A stretch of DNA of 64,000 nt, from the NCBI RefSeq assembly GCF_019599465.1, contig NZ_RKLR01000004.1:244162-308161 (forward strand). Direction: 5' to 3'. Shown one piece after another: positions 53,384-62,645 of the stretch. The translations under genes and the position numbers were made by a program. The stretch's first letter is position 1. Every line of letters starts with the position of its first letter. The DNA is from Haloarcula rubra (GTDB taxonomy: Archaea > Halobacteriota > Halobacteria > Halobacteriales > Haloarculaceae). The notes under the pieces are model-generated. The model worked only from the letters and a program-made list of their open reading frames with translations, was not told the DNA's origin and ran no database searches.

Positions 53384-54594
53384 GCGACCAGCGCACGGAC
53401 GGCGGCGCCGCCGTCTCACGAAGGGGGATGCCGTTCGGCCTCCCGCGATGGGTCGGCGCGGTCACGCCGTTGGTGTTGCTCGCCGTCGTCGTCGCCGGAT
53501 TCGTCCTGCTCAATCCCTTCGCAGGACTCGCCACGGGCGGTGCGCTCCCCGACGTCACGGTGACGCACACGTCGCTCCCGAACGACGAGACGGTGGTCCT
53601 CCACGTGACCAACAACGGGCCGGACCCGGTGACGGTCAGTCAGGTACTCGTCAACGACGCGTACTGGGACTTCACGATGTTCGCGGGCGGCGAGGCGACG
53701 AACACGCTCGCGCCGATGGAGAGCGGCCGTATCGTCGTCCCGTACCACTGGACGCCGGGGTGGGACCTCCACACTGCCCTCGTCCTCAGTGACGGGGCGA
53801 CGTTCGCACACACGATTCTCGCACCGCAGGTGTCGCCGGGGCTGACCGGCGAACTGCTGGGTCTGCTGGCCGTCGTGGGCCTGTTCGTCGGGGTCATCCC
53901 CGTCGCGCTCGGGATGCTGTGGTTTCCGGTCATGCGGGACATGAGCGACCGCTCCCTGCACGCCATCCTGCTGTTCGCGGTCGGCGTTCTCGGGTTCTTG
54001 GCGTTCGACGCCGGGTTCGAGGCGTTCGAGTTGGCGGCGGAGGTGCCCGGTGCCTTCGAAGGCAACTTGCTGGTGGTCCTCGGTATCCTCGGTGCCCTAC
54101 TGCTGGTGCAGGCCGTCTCGGAGTGGAACAGTTCCGGCGAGGTGCGCCCGCTGGGGCTCGCGTATCTCGTCGCTCTCTCCATCGGCCTGCACAACCTCGC
54201 CGAGGGGTTAGCCATCGGGAGTTCGGTGGCGCTCGGGCGCGTCTCGCTGGGCGCGTTCCTCGTCGTCGGTTTCATGATTCACAACGTCACCGAAGGACCG
54301 GCAGTGGTCGCGCCCGTCGCCGAGGGCGACCGCCCCTCGCTGTGGCACTTCGCCGCGCTCGGAACGCTCGCCGGCGCACCGGTCATCCTCGGCGGGTGGA
54401 TAGGGAGCGTCGCCTTCTCGCCGACACTCGGGGCGCTGTTCCTCGCTATCGGGGTCGGCGCTATCCTGCAGGTGAACTGGGAAATCGGGCGGATGGTCCG
54501 CCGCCGCGGGTCGCTCGTGACGCCAGCGAACCTGCTCGCGTTCTTCGCGGGCCTCGCGGTGATGTACGCGACGGACCTGCTGGTCGCGCTCTGA
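53380..54594 (+). CDS. ZIP-family metal transporter with N-terminal exported domain
   Basis: A 404-residue membrane protein. After one helix (about residues 28-50), a beta-rich extracellular domain of some 100 residues follows (VTVTHTSLPNDETVVLHVTNNG). The C-terminal part has about seven helices with two ZIP motifs: GLHNLAEGLAIG and FMIHNVTEGPAVVAPVA, the H-N-x-x-E-G pairs that bind metal. It would move Zn, Fe or Mn. Translationally coupled to the multicopper oxidase. Confidence 0.85.
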   Translation: MSDQRTDGGAAVSRRGMPFGLPRWVGAVTPLVLLAVVVAGFVLLNPFAGLATGGALPDVTVTHTSLPNDETVVLHVTNNGPDPVTVSQVLVNDAYWDFTMFAGGEATNTLAPMESGRIVVPYHWTPGWDLHTALVLSDGATFAHTILAPQVSPGLTGELLGLLAVVGLFVGVIPVALGMLWFPVMRDMSDRSLHAILLFAVGVLGFLAFDAGFEAFELAAEVPGAFEGNLLVVLGILGALLLVQAVSEWNSSGEVRPLGLAYLVALSIGLHNLAEGLAIGSSVALGRVSLGAFLVVGFMIHNVTEGPAVVAPVAEGDRPSLWHFAALGTLAGAPVILGGWIGSVAFSPTLGALFLAIGVGAILQVNWEIGRMVRRRGSLVTPANLLAFFAGLAVMYATDLLVAL

Positions 54595-54611
54595 GCGGCG
54601 CGACCCCGGTT

Positions 54612-55319
54612 CTACGGGAGGCTTCGCAACCCGTCCAGCACGTCCTCTAGGTCCCGGTCCGTCACCGCGAGCGAGAAGTCGTCGATGCGCGCCAACTCGG
54701 CCGCCTTGTCCCACACGTCGTCGCTGTCGAGGCCGTGGAGGACGACGGCGTTCGGCGTCGGCGAGACCACCCGCATCGCCACGAGCGGGGACTCCCCGCG
54801 GGTGACGTTCGTGAACACGAGCGCCCGGTTGGTCGACTGGCCGTACAACTGGTAGAACTCGTCGGAGGAGAGGCGCGTGATGGCGGCGATGGAGTTGATG
54901 ACGGTGTGGCCGGCCACGGTGTCCTGTCCGCCGCGATGGAGTTCCTCGGCGCCGATGGCCTCGTACACGCGTTCGACCCCGACGTTGGCCGAGTACTCCC
55001 GCAGGTCGTGGACCACGTCGCTGTCGAACCCCGAGGACAGCACGCGGGCGTGTTGCCGGATGTGGTCGCCGCCTCGCTCCTCGTCGATGTCGAGGAGCGC
55101 CCCGACGAGTCGCCGGACGACGGCGATACCCGGGTTGTCCCGACGCCCGCTCTCGTAGTCGGAGACGACCGACGGTGAGACGTCCAACCGGTCGGCCAAC
55201 TCCGTCTGTGCAACGCCGAAGTCGGTACGCCACTTCCGCAGAGTCGCCCCCGGGTCGTCGCTGAGTGCGACTTCGCCGGCTATCTTCTCGGCGAGTTGGG
55301 CGCGCGCGCCGCGTGTCAT
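54612..55319 (-). CDS. XRE-family HTH regulator with haloarchaeal C-terminal domain
   Basis: A 235-residue transcription factor. The HTH is near residues 30-75 (LRKWRTDFGVAQTELADRLDVSPSVVSDYESGRR). The C-terminal part (from about 90) has no known ligand motif but is alpha/beta. Divergent neighbours: it lies just after the ZIP gene, convergent, so it may not control it. A TATA-like GTTTTTGTTCC lies about 25-30 bases upstream. Confidence 0.85.
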   Translation of the reverse strand: MTRGARAQLAEKIAGEVALSDDPGATLRKWRTDFGVAQTELADRLDVSPSVVSDYESGRRDNPGIAVVRRLVGALLDIDEERGGDHIRQHARVLSSGFDSDVVHDLREYSANVGVERVYEAIGAEELHRGGQDTVAGHTVINSIAAITRLSSDEFYQLYGQSTNRALVFTNVTRGESPLVAMRVVSPTPNAVVLHGLDSDDVWDKAAELARIDDFSLAVTDRDLEDVLDGLRSLP

Positions 55320-55373
55320 TAGTTAGCAAGATTAACGGACTGGAACAAAAACGTACCGGAACGCTGGTCCCCA

Positions 55374-55961
55374 TCAGGACGCCGTCAGCGACTCTTCGAC
55401 GAGGACGGCGCCCGTCGGCGTGTGGACGAGGCGGACGGTGAATCGCTCGCCCGCGTCGAGGGAACACTCGCTCGTCGCGAGGCGGAACTGGGCCGTCTCG
55501 CCGGCGCTCCACGTCCCGTCGTCGTCGACGTCGCCCGTCCCGATAGGCCCCTCGACGGCGTCGTAGGCGTTGTCGAAGACGTCGTCGCCACGGACGTACT
55601 CGTCGGTCGGCCGCAAGTCGTCGCCCGCCGCGGGGAGGTTCACCAACCGACCGGTCTTCCCGCAGGCGTCGCTGGCGTCGACGACCAGTTCGAGGTCGGC
55701 GACGCGTAACGGGTCGCCGGCGAGGTGCGTGACGCGCACTATCTGGTCGGTGTAGCGGCCGCCGCCGGTCGCGTACCGCTCGAACTCGCCGCTGGACTGG
55801 GCGACGGTCGGTGCCGGGTCGCGCAGGTCACGCGCGTACCCGACGGTGGCGGCGGTCACCGACGCGGCCAGGACGACGACGAGCGCGACGAGCAGCACCA
55901 CCGCTACCACGGGCGTGACCGCTCGCTCGTCGCCGGTCTGACTGGGGTATCGACGTCCCAC
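55374..55961 (-). CDS. Type IV pilin (DUF1628-like)
   Basis: A 195-residue pilin. The N-terminus DERAVTPVVAVVLLVALVVVLAASV has the archaeal pilin H-domain with cleavage likely before AVTPV. The mature part is beta-rich and has two Cys (DACGKT and SECSL) that could form a disulfide. Start is GTG. It stands apart from the pilus ATPase operon at 14.7-20.4 kb. Confidence 0.82.
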   Translation of the reverse strand: MGRRYPSQTGDERAVTPVVAVVLLVALVVVLAASVTAATVGYARDLRDPAPTVAQSSGEFERYATGGGRYTDQIVRVTHLAGDPLRVADLELVVDASDACGKTGRLVNLPAAGDDLRPTDEYVRGDDVFDNAYDAVEGPIGTGDVDDDGTWSAGETAQFRLATSECSLDAGERFTVRLVHTPTGAVLVEESLTAS

Positions 55962-56003
55962 GGTCGTCCGTGGCCGCGCCTTCCCACGTAAACGCTCGGC
56001 CCG

Positions 56004-56570
56004 TCAGTCGCCGCCGAGAGCCGTGCCGATGACGGCCCCGAGCGTCCCGAAGACGACGGGGTAGACGACGCCGGCGAGGACGACGGCGGTCAGGAGGTCG
56101 GGGGACCCACCGCTCCCCTCGCCGACGCTGACCGCGAACAGCAGTGCCCCGACGACTGCCAGCGGGAGGTAGCCGAGCGTGACCGCCGGGCCGACACGGA
56201 GCGCACGCGCCGTCTCGACCGCGCCGTCGAGGCGAGCGACCGCGAGGCCGGCGGCGGTCAGGAGCGTAGGCGGAATCAGGTACAGCATGGGCGAGAGCGC
56301 GTCGCTCTCGGCGACGAAGTTCACCGCGTCGGTGCCACCGAGCAACGGGACGTCGACGGTGATGGTCGTCGTGACGAACTGGGCGTTGAAGAACACCCAG
56401 CCGACTATCTTCCACGCGGCGTTCTCGTCGCCGAACGCCTCGGCGATGCCGGTCAGTATCGAGTCCCTGACCACGGAGATGCTGAGGGCGTACACCAGCA
56501 CGTACGCGAGGACGAACGCGACGGCACCGGCGGCCGCGGCGGCGACGTAGCTACGGCTGTCTTCGTTCAT
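56004..56570 (-). CDS. Haloarchaeal membrane protein (188 aa)
   Basis: A 188-residue protein of four or five helices (residues about 8-28, 58-80, 92-115, 128-150, 158-185). No known transport motif. It could belong to a haloarchaeal DUF but I cannot name it with confidence. Probably cotranscribed with the pilin gene, since both are on the minus strand 42 bases apart. Confidence 0.7.
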   Translation of the reverse strand: MNEDSRSYVAAAAAGAVAFVLAYVLVYALSISVVRDSILTGIAEAFGDENAAWKIVGWVFFNAQFVTTTITVDVPLLGGTDAVNFVAESDALSPMLYLIPPTLLTAAGLAVARLDGAVETARALRVGPAVTLGYLPLAVVGALLFAVSVGEGSGGSPDLLTAVVLAGVVYPVVFGTLGAVIGTALGGD

Positions 56571-56672
56571 GACGGGTCAGACGCCGCCTGCCGGCGACAA
56601 ATGTCTTCGGGCCGGACGCCGGGACGCGCACGTCCGCAACCCCTAAACGCCGGTCGCACCAACCACGATTCA

Positions 56673-58172
56673 ATGGACTGGACGGAGAAGTACCGCCCGA
56701 GTACGCTCTCGGAGGTACGGGGCAACAACAAGGCCCGCGACGCGCTGAAGGAGTGGGCCGACACGTGGGAGAACCACCGCGAGGCGGTCGTCCTCCACGG
56801 CACGCCCGGGGTGGGCAAGACCTCCGCCGCTCACGCGCTGGCCAACGACATGGGCTGGCCGACCATCGAACTCAACGCCAGCGACTCACGCACCAAAGAC
56901 GTCATCGAACAGGTCGCCGGCGAGGCGGCGAAGTCGGGCACGCTCACCGCCGGCGGCGCGGGGCGACGCCTCGTGGTGATGGACGAGGCCGACAACATCC
57001 ACGGCAACGCCGACCGCGGGGGCGCACGCGCTGTCGCCTCGCTGGTCAAGGAGGCCAACCAGCCGATGATTCTCATCGCCAACGAGTACTACGAGATGTC
57101 CAACTCCCTGCGGAACAACTGTCAGGACATCGAGTTCTCGGCGGTGCAGAAGCGCTCTATCGTCCCGGTGCTCCGTGACCTCTGCCGGAAGGAGGGCGTC
57201 GAGTACACCGACGCGGTCATCGAGGACATCGCCGAGCAGAACAGCGGCGACCTGCGCGGGGCCATCAAGGACCTGCAGGCGACCGCCGAGGGCCGCGACC
57301 GTATCGAGGCCGACGACTACGTCTCCGGCGAACGGGACACCTCCGAGGGCATCTTCGAGTACCTCGACATCGTGCTGAAGGAGGGGTCGGCCGAGGAGGC
57401 GCTGAAGGCCAGTTACGACGTCGACGAGACGCCCGACGACCTCATCAACTGGATAGAGGACAACATGCCCAAAGACTACGAGGGCGCAGAACTCGCGACG
57501 GCCTACGAGTTCCTCTCGAACGCCGACCGGTGGCTCGGCCGGGTGCGAGCGACGCAGAACTACTCGTTCTGGCGCTACGCCGGCGACAACATGACGGCCG
57601 GCGTCGCCGCCGCCCGCGACGGCACGAAGGGCGGGTGGACCCGCTACGGCCCGCCCTCCTACTGGTCGAAACTCGGCCGCTCGAAGGGGACGCGCCAGAC
57701 CCGCGACTACGTCGCCCAGCAGATAGCCGCCGTCGACGGCGTCTCGATGCGGACCGCTCGCCGGGAGATCATGCCGTTCCTCGCGACGATGACCCACCAC
57801 TGCACGAACCGCGAACTGACGGTGGCGATGGCCGCTACCTACGAGATGGAGGCCGAACACGTCGCCTTCGTCACGGGGTCGGGCGAGGACACCAACAAGG
57901 TCCAGTCCATCGTCGAGGACGCCGAACGGTTGCAGGAGGAGGCCGCCGTGGAACACTCCGGCGGCGCGTTCGCGGGCGGGTCGGCGGGCGGTGCCGAGGC
58001 GAGTGCGGACGACGAGGCCGAGGACGGAGACGGTGACGACGACTCGCAGGCGACCCTCGGTGGGGTCTCCGCCGAAGGAGAGGAGGGAGAGACAGAGGAG
58101 GACGACGAAGTGCCCGACAGCGAGGCCGCCGACGAGGACGACCAGCAGTCGGGACTCTCGGACTTCATGTGA
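56673..58172 (+). CDS. rfcL: Replication factor C large subunit
   Basis: A 499-residue AAA+ clamp-loader subunit. It opens MDWTEKYRPSTLSEVRGN; Walker A is GTPGVGKT, Walker B VMDEADN, and sensor regions follow (RNNCQDIEF). The C-terminus is a long acidic linker and ends with QQSGLSDFM, a PCNA-interacting PIP-box. It opens and loads PCNA on DNA with RfcS. The ATG selected directly precedes the family N-terminus. Confidence 0.97.
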   Translation: MDWTEKYRPSTLSEVRGNNKARDALKEWADTWENHREAVVLHGTPGVGKTSAAHALANDMGWPTIELNASDSRTKDVIEQVAGEAAKSGTLTAGGAGRRLVVMDEADNIHGNADRGGARAVASLVKEANQPMILIANEYYEMSNSLRNNCQDIEFSAVQKRSIVPVLRDLCRKEGVEYTDAVIEDIAEQNSGDLRGAIKDLQATAEGRDRIEADDYVSGERDTSEGIFEYLDIVLKEGSAEEALKASYDVDETPDDLINWIEDNMPKDYEGAELATAYEFLSNADRWLGRVRATQNYSFWRYAGDNMTAGVAAARDGTKGGWTRYGPPSYWSKLGRSKGTRQTRDYVAQQIAAVDGVSMRTARREIMPFLATMTHHCTNRELTVAMAATYEMEAEHVAFVTGSGEDTNKVQSIVEDAERLQEEAAVEHSGGAFAGGSAGGAEASADDEAEDGDGDDDSQATLGGVSAEGEEGETEEDDEVPDSEAADEDDQQSGLSDFM

Positions 58173-58244
58173 CGCCTCACCACACATAAACGCCAGTCAT
58201 ACTCCCGTCCCGTCGCTTTCTGTCGGCGCGCCCACGACCCGGTC

Positions 58245-58631
58245 ATGAGCGACGGCTACGGCATCGTCGACCCCGAGACGGTGCCGGACGACCAGTTCCA
58301 GACCTGCGAGTCGACGGTCAGGCGCCTCACCGAACCGCTCGGTGCCGAAGAGGTGCGCGTCAATCAGGTCGTCGTCGACCCGGGCGAGGTGACGACGCCG
58401 CACACCCACGAGGGCCAAGAAGAGGTGTTCGTGGCGCTGACAGAGGGCCAGATAGCCATCGAGGGGCAGGTACACGACGTGCCGCGGGACGGCGTCGTCC
58501 GCGTCCACGAGGATACCGTCAGGAACCTCTGCAACCACACCGAGACACGGCACGTGTGGGTGGCGTTCGGTGCGCCGCCGGTCGGCACCGCCGAGGACTT
58601 CGGTGCGTACGTCGTCGAAGACGAGGGGTAG
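58245..58631 (+). CDS. Cupin-domain protein
   Basis: A 128-residue single-domain cupin. The metal motif PHTHEGQEEVFVALTEG is intact (His, His, Glu), with a second motif around NLCNHTETRHVWVAFGAPP. Fold of dioxygenases, isomerases or sugar sensors; role unknown. Converges with the amino-acid ABC transporter operon one base away. Confidence 0.88.
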   Translation: MSDGYGIVDPETVPDDQFQTCESTVRRLTEPLGAEEVRVNQVVVDPGEVTTPHTHEGQEEVFVALTEGQIAIEGQVHDVPRDGVVRVHEDTVRNLCNHTETRHVWVAFGAPPVGTAEDFGAYVVEDEG

Positions 58632-59615
58632 TCAGGCCTGTCGCTTCCCGCCGATACCGGGGACGGACGTCCGTTCCTCGACGAGGTTCATCAGGAGCGA
58701 CGCCGAGACGACCAGTGCGAGGTAGAACAGCGCCGCAAGCACGAACAGTTCCGTGTAACGGAAGGTGTCGTTGGCGATGGACTCGGCCTGGAAGAACAAC
58801 TCCCGGACCGTGATGAACGCCGCGAGCGAGGAGTACTTGATGAGGTAGACGAGTTCGTTCGACCACCCGGGGATGGCGTACCGAAGCCCCTGCGGGAGGA
58901 CGACGTAGCGGATGCCGTCCACCTTCGAGAGGCCGATAGAGCGCGCGGCGGTCAACTGGCCGACGTCGACGGACTCCAGCGCCGACCGGATGTACTCGGC
59001 CTGATACGCCGCACTGTTGAGCGTGAACCCGATGATGGCCACCCACACGGCCGTCGCGGGGACGAACCCGACGCCGACGCCGGGCACCTCGCGGATAATC
59101 TGGGTCAGCGGCAGGCCGAAGTACAGCACGAACAGCTGTGCGAGCAGCGGCGTCCCGCGGATGAGTTCGGTGTAGGACAGCGAGAGCCACCGGAGGCCCC
59201 GGCCGCCGTAGACGCGAGCGACGGAGAGCGGCACTGCCAGCACGAACCCGAAGGCGATGCCGGCGACGGTGAGGAGGATGGTGAGCCACGCGCCGCGGGC
59301 CAGCGCCGGCAGCGAGGGGATGGCGCCGGCGACGAACCCGAGGAGGCCGGCGAGTACGTCCAGCGGCGCACCCACCAGGCCCAGCGAGGCGGCCGTCGCT
59401 CCGAGCGACTCGGCGGCCGCACTGAACGGTGCCGCCGGGAAGAACGACTGCTCGCTCGGGAACGCCATCCCGTCCGGGAGGAGGAAGTCGTTCGTCCAGC
59501 GGACGAGCAACCAGCCCCAGAACGCCGCGAGGCCGACGAGCGCCCACGGTCTGTCGGTGTCGACGGTGACGGTGGTGCGGACTTCGTCGGCGACGGACGG
59601 CTCTTCGGCGCTCAT
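58632..59615 (-). CDS. Polar amino-acid ABC transporter permease (second subunit)
   Basis: A 327-residue HisM/GlnP-type permease, last gene of the transporter operon. It has an N-terminal extension of about 110 residues with one or two hydrophobic stretches before the permease core (AWLTILLTVAGIAFGFVLAVPLSVARV). The EAA-like loop is SIGLSKVDGIRYVVLPQGLR. It starts with one-base overlap to the ATPase stop (TGATG). Confidence 0.92.
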   Translation of the reverse strand: MSAEEPSVADEVRTTVTVDTDRPWALVGLAAFWGWLLVRWTNDFLLPDGMAFPSEQSFFPAAPFSAAAESLGATAASLGLVGAPLDVLAGLLGFVAGAIPSLPALARGAWLTILLTVAGIAFGFVLAVPLSVARVYGGRGLRWLSLSYTELIRGTPLLAQLFVLYFGLPLTQIIREVPGVGVGFVPATAVWVAIIGFTLNSAAYQAEYIRSALESVDVGQLTAARSIGLSKVDGIRYVVLPQGLRYAIPGWSNELVYLIKYSSLAAFITVRELFFQAESIANDTFRYTELFVLAALFYLALVVSASLLMNLVEERTSVPGIGGKRQA

Positions 59616-60355
59616 CAGTGGCCGTTCGACTGGAGTCCCGTCAGGAACTCGTTGGTTCGGTCGTGTTCCGGGCGCTGGAACAACTGTTCGGGCGGCCCCG
59701 ACTCGACGATGCGGCCGCTGTCGAGGAAGTGGATGTCGTCGGCGGCAGAGCGGGCAAAGCCCATCTCGTGGGAGACGACGAGCATCGTCATCCCGCGCTC
59801 GGCGAGGTCACGCATCACCTCGACCACCTCGCCGACGAGTTCCGGGTCGAGGGCGCTGGTCGGTTCGTCGAACAGCATCAGTTTCGGCTCCATCGCCAGC
59901 GCGCGGGCGATGCCGACCCGCTGTTGCTGGCCGCCCGAGAGTTCGGCGGGGTAAGAGTCGGTCTGTGCGGCCAGTCCCACCTGTGCGAGGTGGTCGGCTG
60001 CGCGGTCGGTGGCCTCGGCTTCGGGGACGCCGAGGACCCGTTTGAGGCCGAGCGTGACGTTCTCCAGCGCCGTGAGGTGGGCGAAGAGGTTGAAGTCCTG
60101 AAACACCATCCCCACGTCCTGTCGGAGTTCGTTCACGTCGGTGTCGGGGCCGTAGACGGGCGTGCCGTCCAGCCAGACGTCGCCGCTGTCTATCTCGGTC
60201 AGGCGGTTGATACAGCGCAGCATCGTCGACTTCCCACTGCCGCTGGGGCCCATGAGGACGTCGACGTCCCCGCGGTCCATCTCGAAACTGACGCCCTTCA
60301 GTACCTCCTCGTCACCGTAGGACTTGTGTACGTCCTCGACTCGTAACAGTGTCAT
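59615..60355 (-). CDS. Polar amino-acid ABC transporter ATP-binding protein
   Basis: A 246-residue GlnQ/HisP-type ATPase. Walker A is GPSGSGKST, signature LSGGQQQRVGIARAL, Walker B LMLFDEPTSALDPE, and the H-loop VVSHEMGFA. It energizes uptake of polar amino acids. Its start overlaps the end of the upstream permease by four bases. Confidence 0.95.
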   Translation of the reverse strand: MTLLRVEDVHKSYGDEEVLKGVSFEMDRGDVDVLMGPSGSGKSTMLRCINRLTEIDSGDVWLDGTPVYGPDTDVNELRQDVGMVFQDFNLFAHLTALENVTLGLKRVLGVPEAEATDRAADHLAQVGLAAQTDSYPAELSGGQQQRVGIARALAMEPKLMLFDEPTSALDPELVGEVVEVMRDLAERGMTMLVVSHEMGFARSAADDIHFLDSGRIVESGPPEQLFQRPEHDRTNEFLTGLQSNGH

Positions 60356-61026
60356 GCGTTCTCACCCGACGGAATCGCGTAGTAGTCGCTCAGTCGGTCC
60401 AGCGCCCGGTTCGTCCCGAACGTCAGCACGAAGTAGATGGCGCTGATGGCGACGAACACCTCCAGCACGGCCGTCGACCGGCCGCTCTGGGTGAACAGGT
60501 CGTAGCCACGCGTCAGCAGTTCCGCGAGGCCGATGGCGAAGGCGATGCTCGTGTCCTTCAGGACGATGGTGAACTCGTTCTGGAACCCGGGCATCGACCG
60601 CCGGAGTGCCTGCGGGACGACGACGTGGCGGATGGCCTCGAATCGGCTCATCCCGACGGCGCGAGCGGCCTCCATCTGGCCCTCGTCGACGCTCTGGAGC
60701 GCCCCCCTGAATATCTGTGACTGGTAGGCCGCGCTCCGCAACCCGAGGCCGACGGTGGCCGTCACGAACGCCGACTTCGATATCGAGACGACGAAGAACA
60801 GGACGAGCATGATGACGACGATGGGCGTTCCACGGAGGACGACGCCGCCGACGCTCACGAACCGTTCTGCGAGGCCGTCGCCGTACACCTCGATTGCGCC
60901 CGCCGGGAACCCCAGCAGGAAGCCGAGCAGCAGGCTGGTCAGCGTCAGGCCGACGGTGACGGCCGCGCCGGTCAGCAGGTAGTCGAGGTTGTCGACGACG
61001 AACGCCCAGTCGCCTGCCTGCAACAT
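60352..61026 (-). CDS. Polar amino-acid ABC transporter permease (first subunit)
   Basis: A 224-residue permease. The EAA loop is EAARAVGMSRFEAIRHVVVPQA, with a preceding RSAAYQSQIFRGALQSV region typical of HisM/GlnP. Five or so helices. It pairs with the larger permease gene in the same operon. Confidence 0.93.
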   Translation of the reverse strand: MLQAGDWAFVVDNLDYLLTGAAVTVGLTLTSLLLGFLLGFPAGAIEVYGDGLAERFVSVGGVVLRGTPIVVIMLVLFFVVSISKSAFVTATVGLGLRSAAYQSQIFRGALQSVDEGQMEAARAVGMSRFEAIRHVVVPQALRRSMPGFQNEFTIVLKDTSIAFAIGLAELLTRGYDLFTQSGRSTAVLEVFVAISAIYFVLTFGTNRALDRLSDYYAIPSGENA

Positions 61027-61030
61027 CGGT

Positions 61031-61828
61031 CTACTCGCCGAACCACTTCTGGGTCAGTTCCTCGTAGGTGCCGTCCTCGCGGACCGTCGAGAGGCCGGCG
61101 TTGAGGGCCTCCTGCCGGGCATCGTCGTCGGTGCGGACGCCGAAGCCGAACTTCTCGCCCGTCTCGTAGACGAACGCCACCTCGACGGGGCGGTTCGCCG
61201 CGAAGGTGTTGGCGACGGGCACGTCGATGACGACGGCGTCGACGTTGCCGTTCTCCAGGTCCTGTATCGCGAGGACGTAGTTGTCGTAGGCGTTGTACTG
61301 GCTCTCGGTTATCTCTTGGCCGACGAGTTCGTCCTGCACGACGCCCTCGCCGGTGGTCCCCTTCTGGGCACCGATGGGTCGGTCGGCGAGGTCCGAGAGA
61401 CTCTCGGGGGCGAAGTCGCCGTCCGCGCGGACGACGATGGCCTGGTCCGAGGAGTAGTACGGGTCGCTGAAGTCGATGGTATCGTCGCGCTTCTCGTTGA
61501 TGGTCATCCCGGCCGCGATGACGTCGATGTTGTTGTTGGTGAGTGCGGGGATGAGCGAGTCGAACTCGAACTCCTCCCAGCCCTCGAAGGAGTAGTCGGT
61601 CTGTTCGACGACGGCCTCCAGCAGGTCGATGTCGAACCCGACCAGTTCGCCGCCCTCCTTCATCTCGAACGGGGGGAATCCGGGGGCAGTCCCGGCGGTG
61701 ATGGTCTGTTCGCTGCCGCCGTCGCCGCCGCTGCCGCCGTCGCCGGAGCAACCGGCGACCGAGAGCGTCACTGCCGTTCCACCGACGGTGGTGAGGTACT
61801 GTCGTCGCGAGAGTCCTCTGTCTGACAT
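61031..61828 (-). CDS. Amino-acid ABC transporter substrate-binding lipoprotein
   Basis: A 265-residue periplasmic-type binding protein (family 3). The N-terminus has a Tat-like SRRQYLTTVGGTAVTLSVAGC with lipobox AGC. The core pattern KEGGELVGFDIDLLEAV, DVIAAGMTINEKR and IGAQKGTTGEG is family-typical. First gene of the four-gene transporter operon. Probably binds a polar amino acid such as glutamine or arginine; not defined by sequence. Confidence 0.93.
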   Translation of the reverse strand: MSDRGLSRRQYLTTVGGTAVTLSVAGCSGDGGSGGDGGSEQTITAGTAPGFPPFEMKEGGELVGFDIDLLEAVVEQTDYSFEGWEEFEFDSLIPALTNNNIDVIAAGMTINEKRDDTIDFSDPYYSSDQAIVVRADGDFAPESLSDLADRPIGAQKGTTGEGVVQDELVGQEITESQYNAYDNYVLAIQDLENGNVDAVVIDVPVANTFAANRPVEVAFVYETGEKFGFGVRTDDDARQEALNAGLSTVREDGTYEELTQKWFGE

Positions 61829-61921
61829 AGACGGTACATCGTCGGTTGCCGGGATTAGTGTTACGAACCGGTTACTACCGGTGTTGTACGTTCTTCGAAA
61901 AGAACGGGCGGAACCGGACGG

Positions 61922-62422
61922 TCAGTCGGAACTGGGGCTGGCGTCCGTCTCGGCCGTCGACTCGCTCGCCGACGTGGTCTCGGTGGGCGAGTCGGTGGTG
62001 TCGAACGTCCACGCCGTCGCCGCCACCATCGCGGTCAGAATCGTCAACGCGGCGGCGTGGTGCAGCACCTGCGCCGTCGCACCGAAGTTGATGATGGTGT
62101 TGGCGCCGAGCAGTATCTGGACGGGGAGGACGACGGTGGCGACGCCGGTGGCGTACTTGATTCGGCTGGTGTAGTCACCGCGCCACGCGGCGAGCGTAGA
62201 GCCGAGGATGGCGAACCCGGTAATCATGGCGACCAGCCGATGGAACCACTCGACGAAACTCGCCCAGTTCGCCGGGAACAACCCCATCCAACCGTCACAC
62301 AGCGGCCACCGCGCCCCGCAGGTCAGTCCCGCGCCGATAGCACCGGTGTACACGCCGAGCAGGATGAGCCCGAAGGTCATCGCCGTCGTCACCGTGAGTA
62401 GCCGACGGAAGCGGTCGGTCAT
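61922..62422 (-). CDS. ctaA: Half-size haem A synthase (CtaA/Cox15-like)
   Basis: A 166-residue membrane protein with four helices, half of the bacterial eight-helix CtaA. CGARWPLCDG is the extracellular Cys pair of the family, and WFHRLVAMITG and VLHHAAALTI carry the haem-binding His. It converts haem O to haem A for terminal oxidase. Half-size archaeal versions are known. A Ser/Thr/Glu-rich tail closes the protein. The haem pathway genes are elsewhere in the window, at 22-25 kb. Confidence 0.88.
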   Translation of the reverse strand: MTDRFRRLLTVTTAMTFGLILLGVYTGAIGAGLTCGARWPLCDGWMGLFPANWASFVEWFHRLVAMITGFAILGSTLAAWRGDYTSRIKYATGVATVVLPVQILLGANTIINFGATAQVLHHAAALTILTAMVAATAWTFDTTDSPTETTSASESTAETDASPSSD

Positions 62423-62442
62423 ACTCGAACCTTGGTGTGCTC

Positions 62443-62451
62443 GTATTTATC
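62443..62451 (-). promoter_or_regulatory. TATA box of ctaA
   Basis: Minus-strand GATAAATAC is centred about 25 bases before the ctaA start. Confidence 0.55.
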
Positions 62452-62645
62452 CCCTTCTTTGAGTGGTCGACGGGCGAACGACGCCGTCGAAGTGACGCGC
62501 CCGACGGTCAGCGGGTCGCGACCACGGCGGCCGGAACTGCCGTCGTGGGCGACAGTGCCGACGAAGAATTTCGACAAGCGTTGTTGTCGAATACGTCGTT
62601 TGACGGTAAACCCGCCTTTTTGACGACCGGGAACGACGTCTCGGT

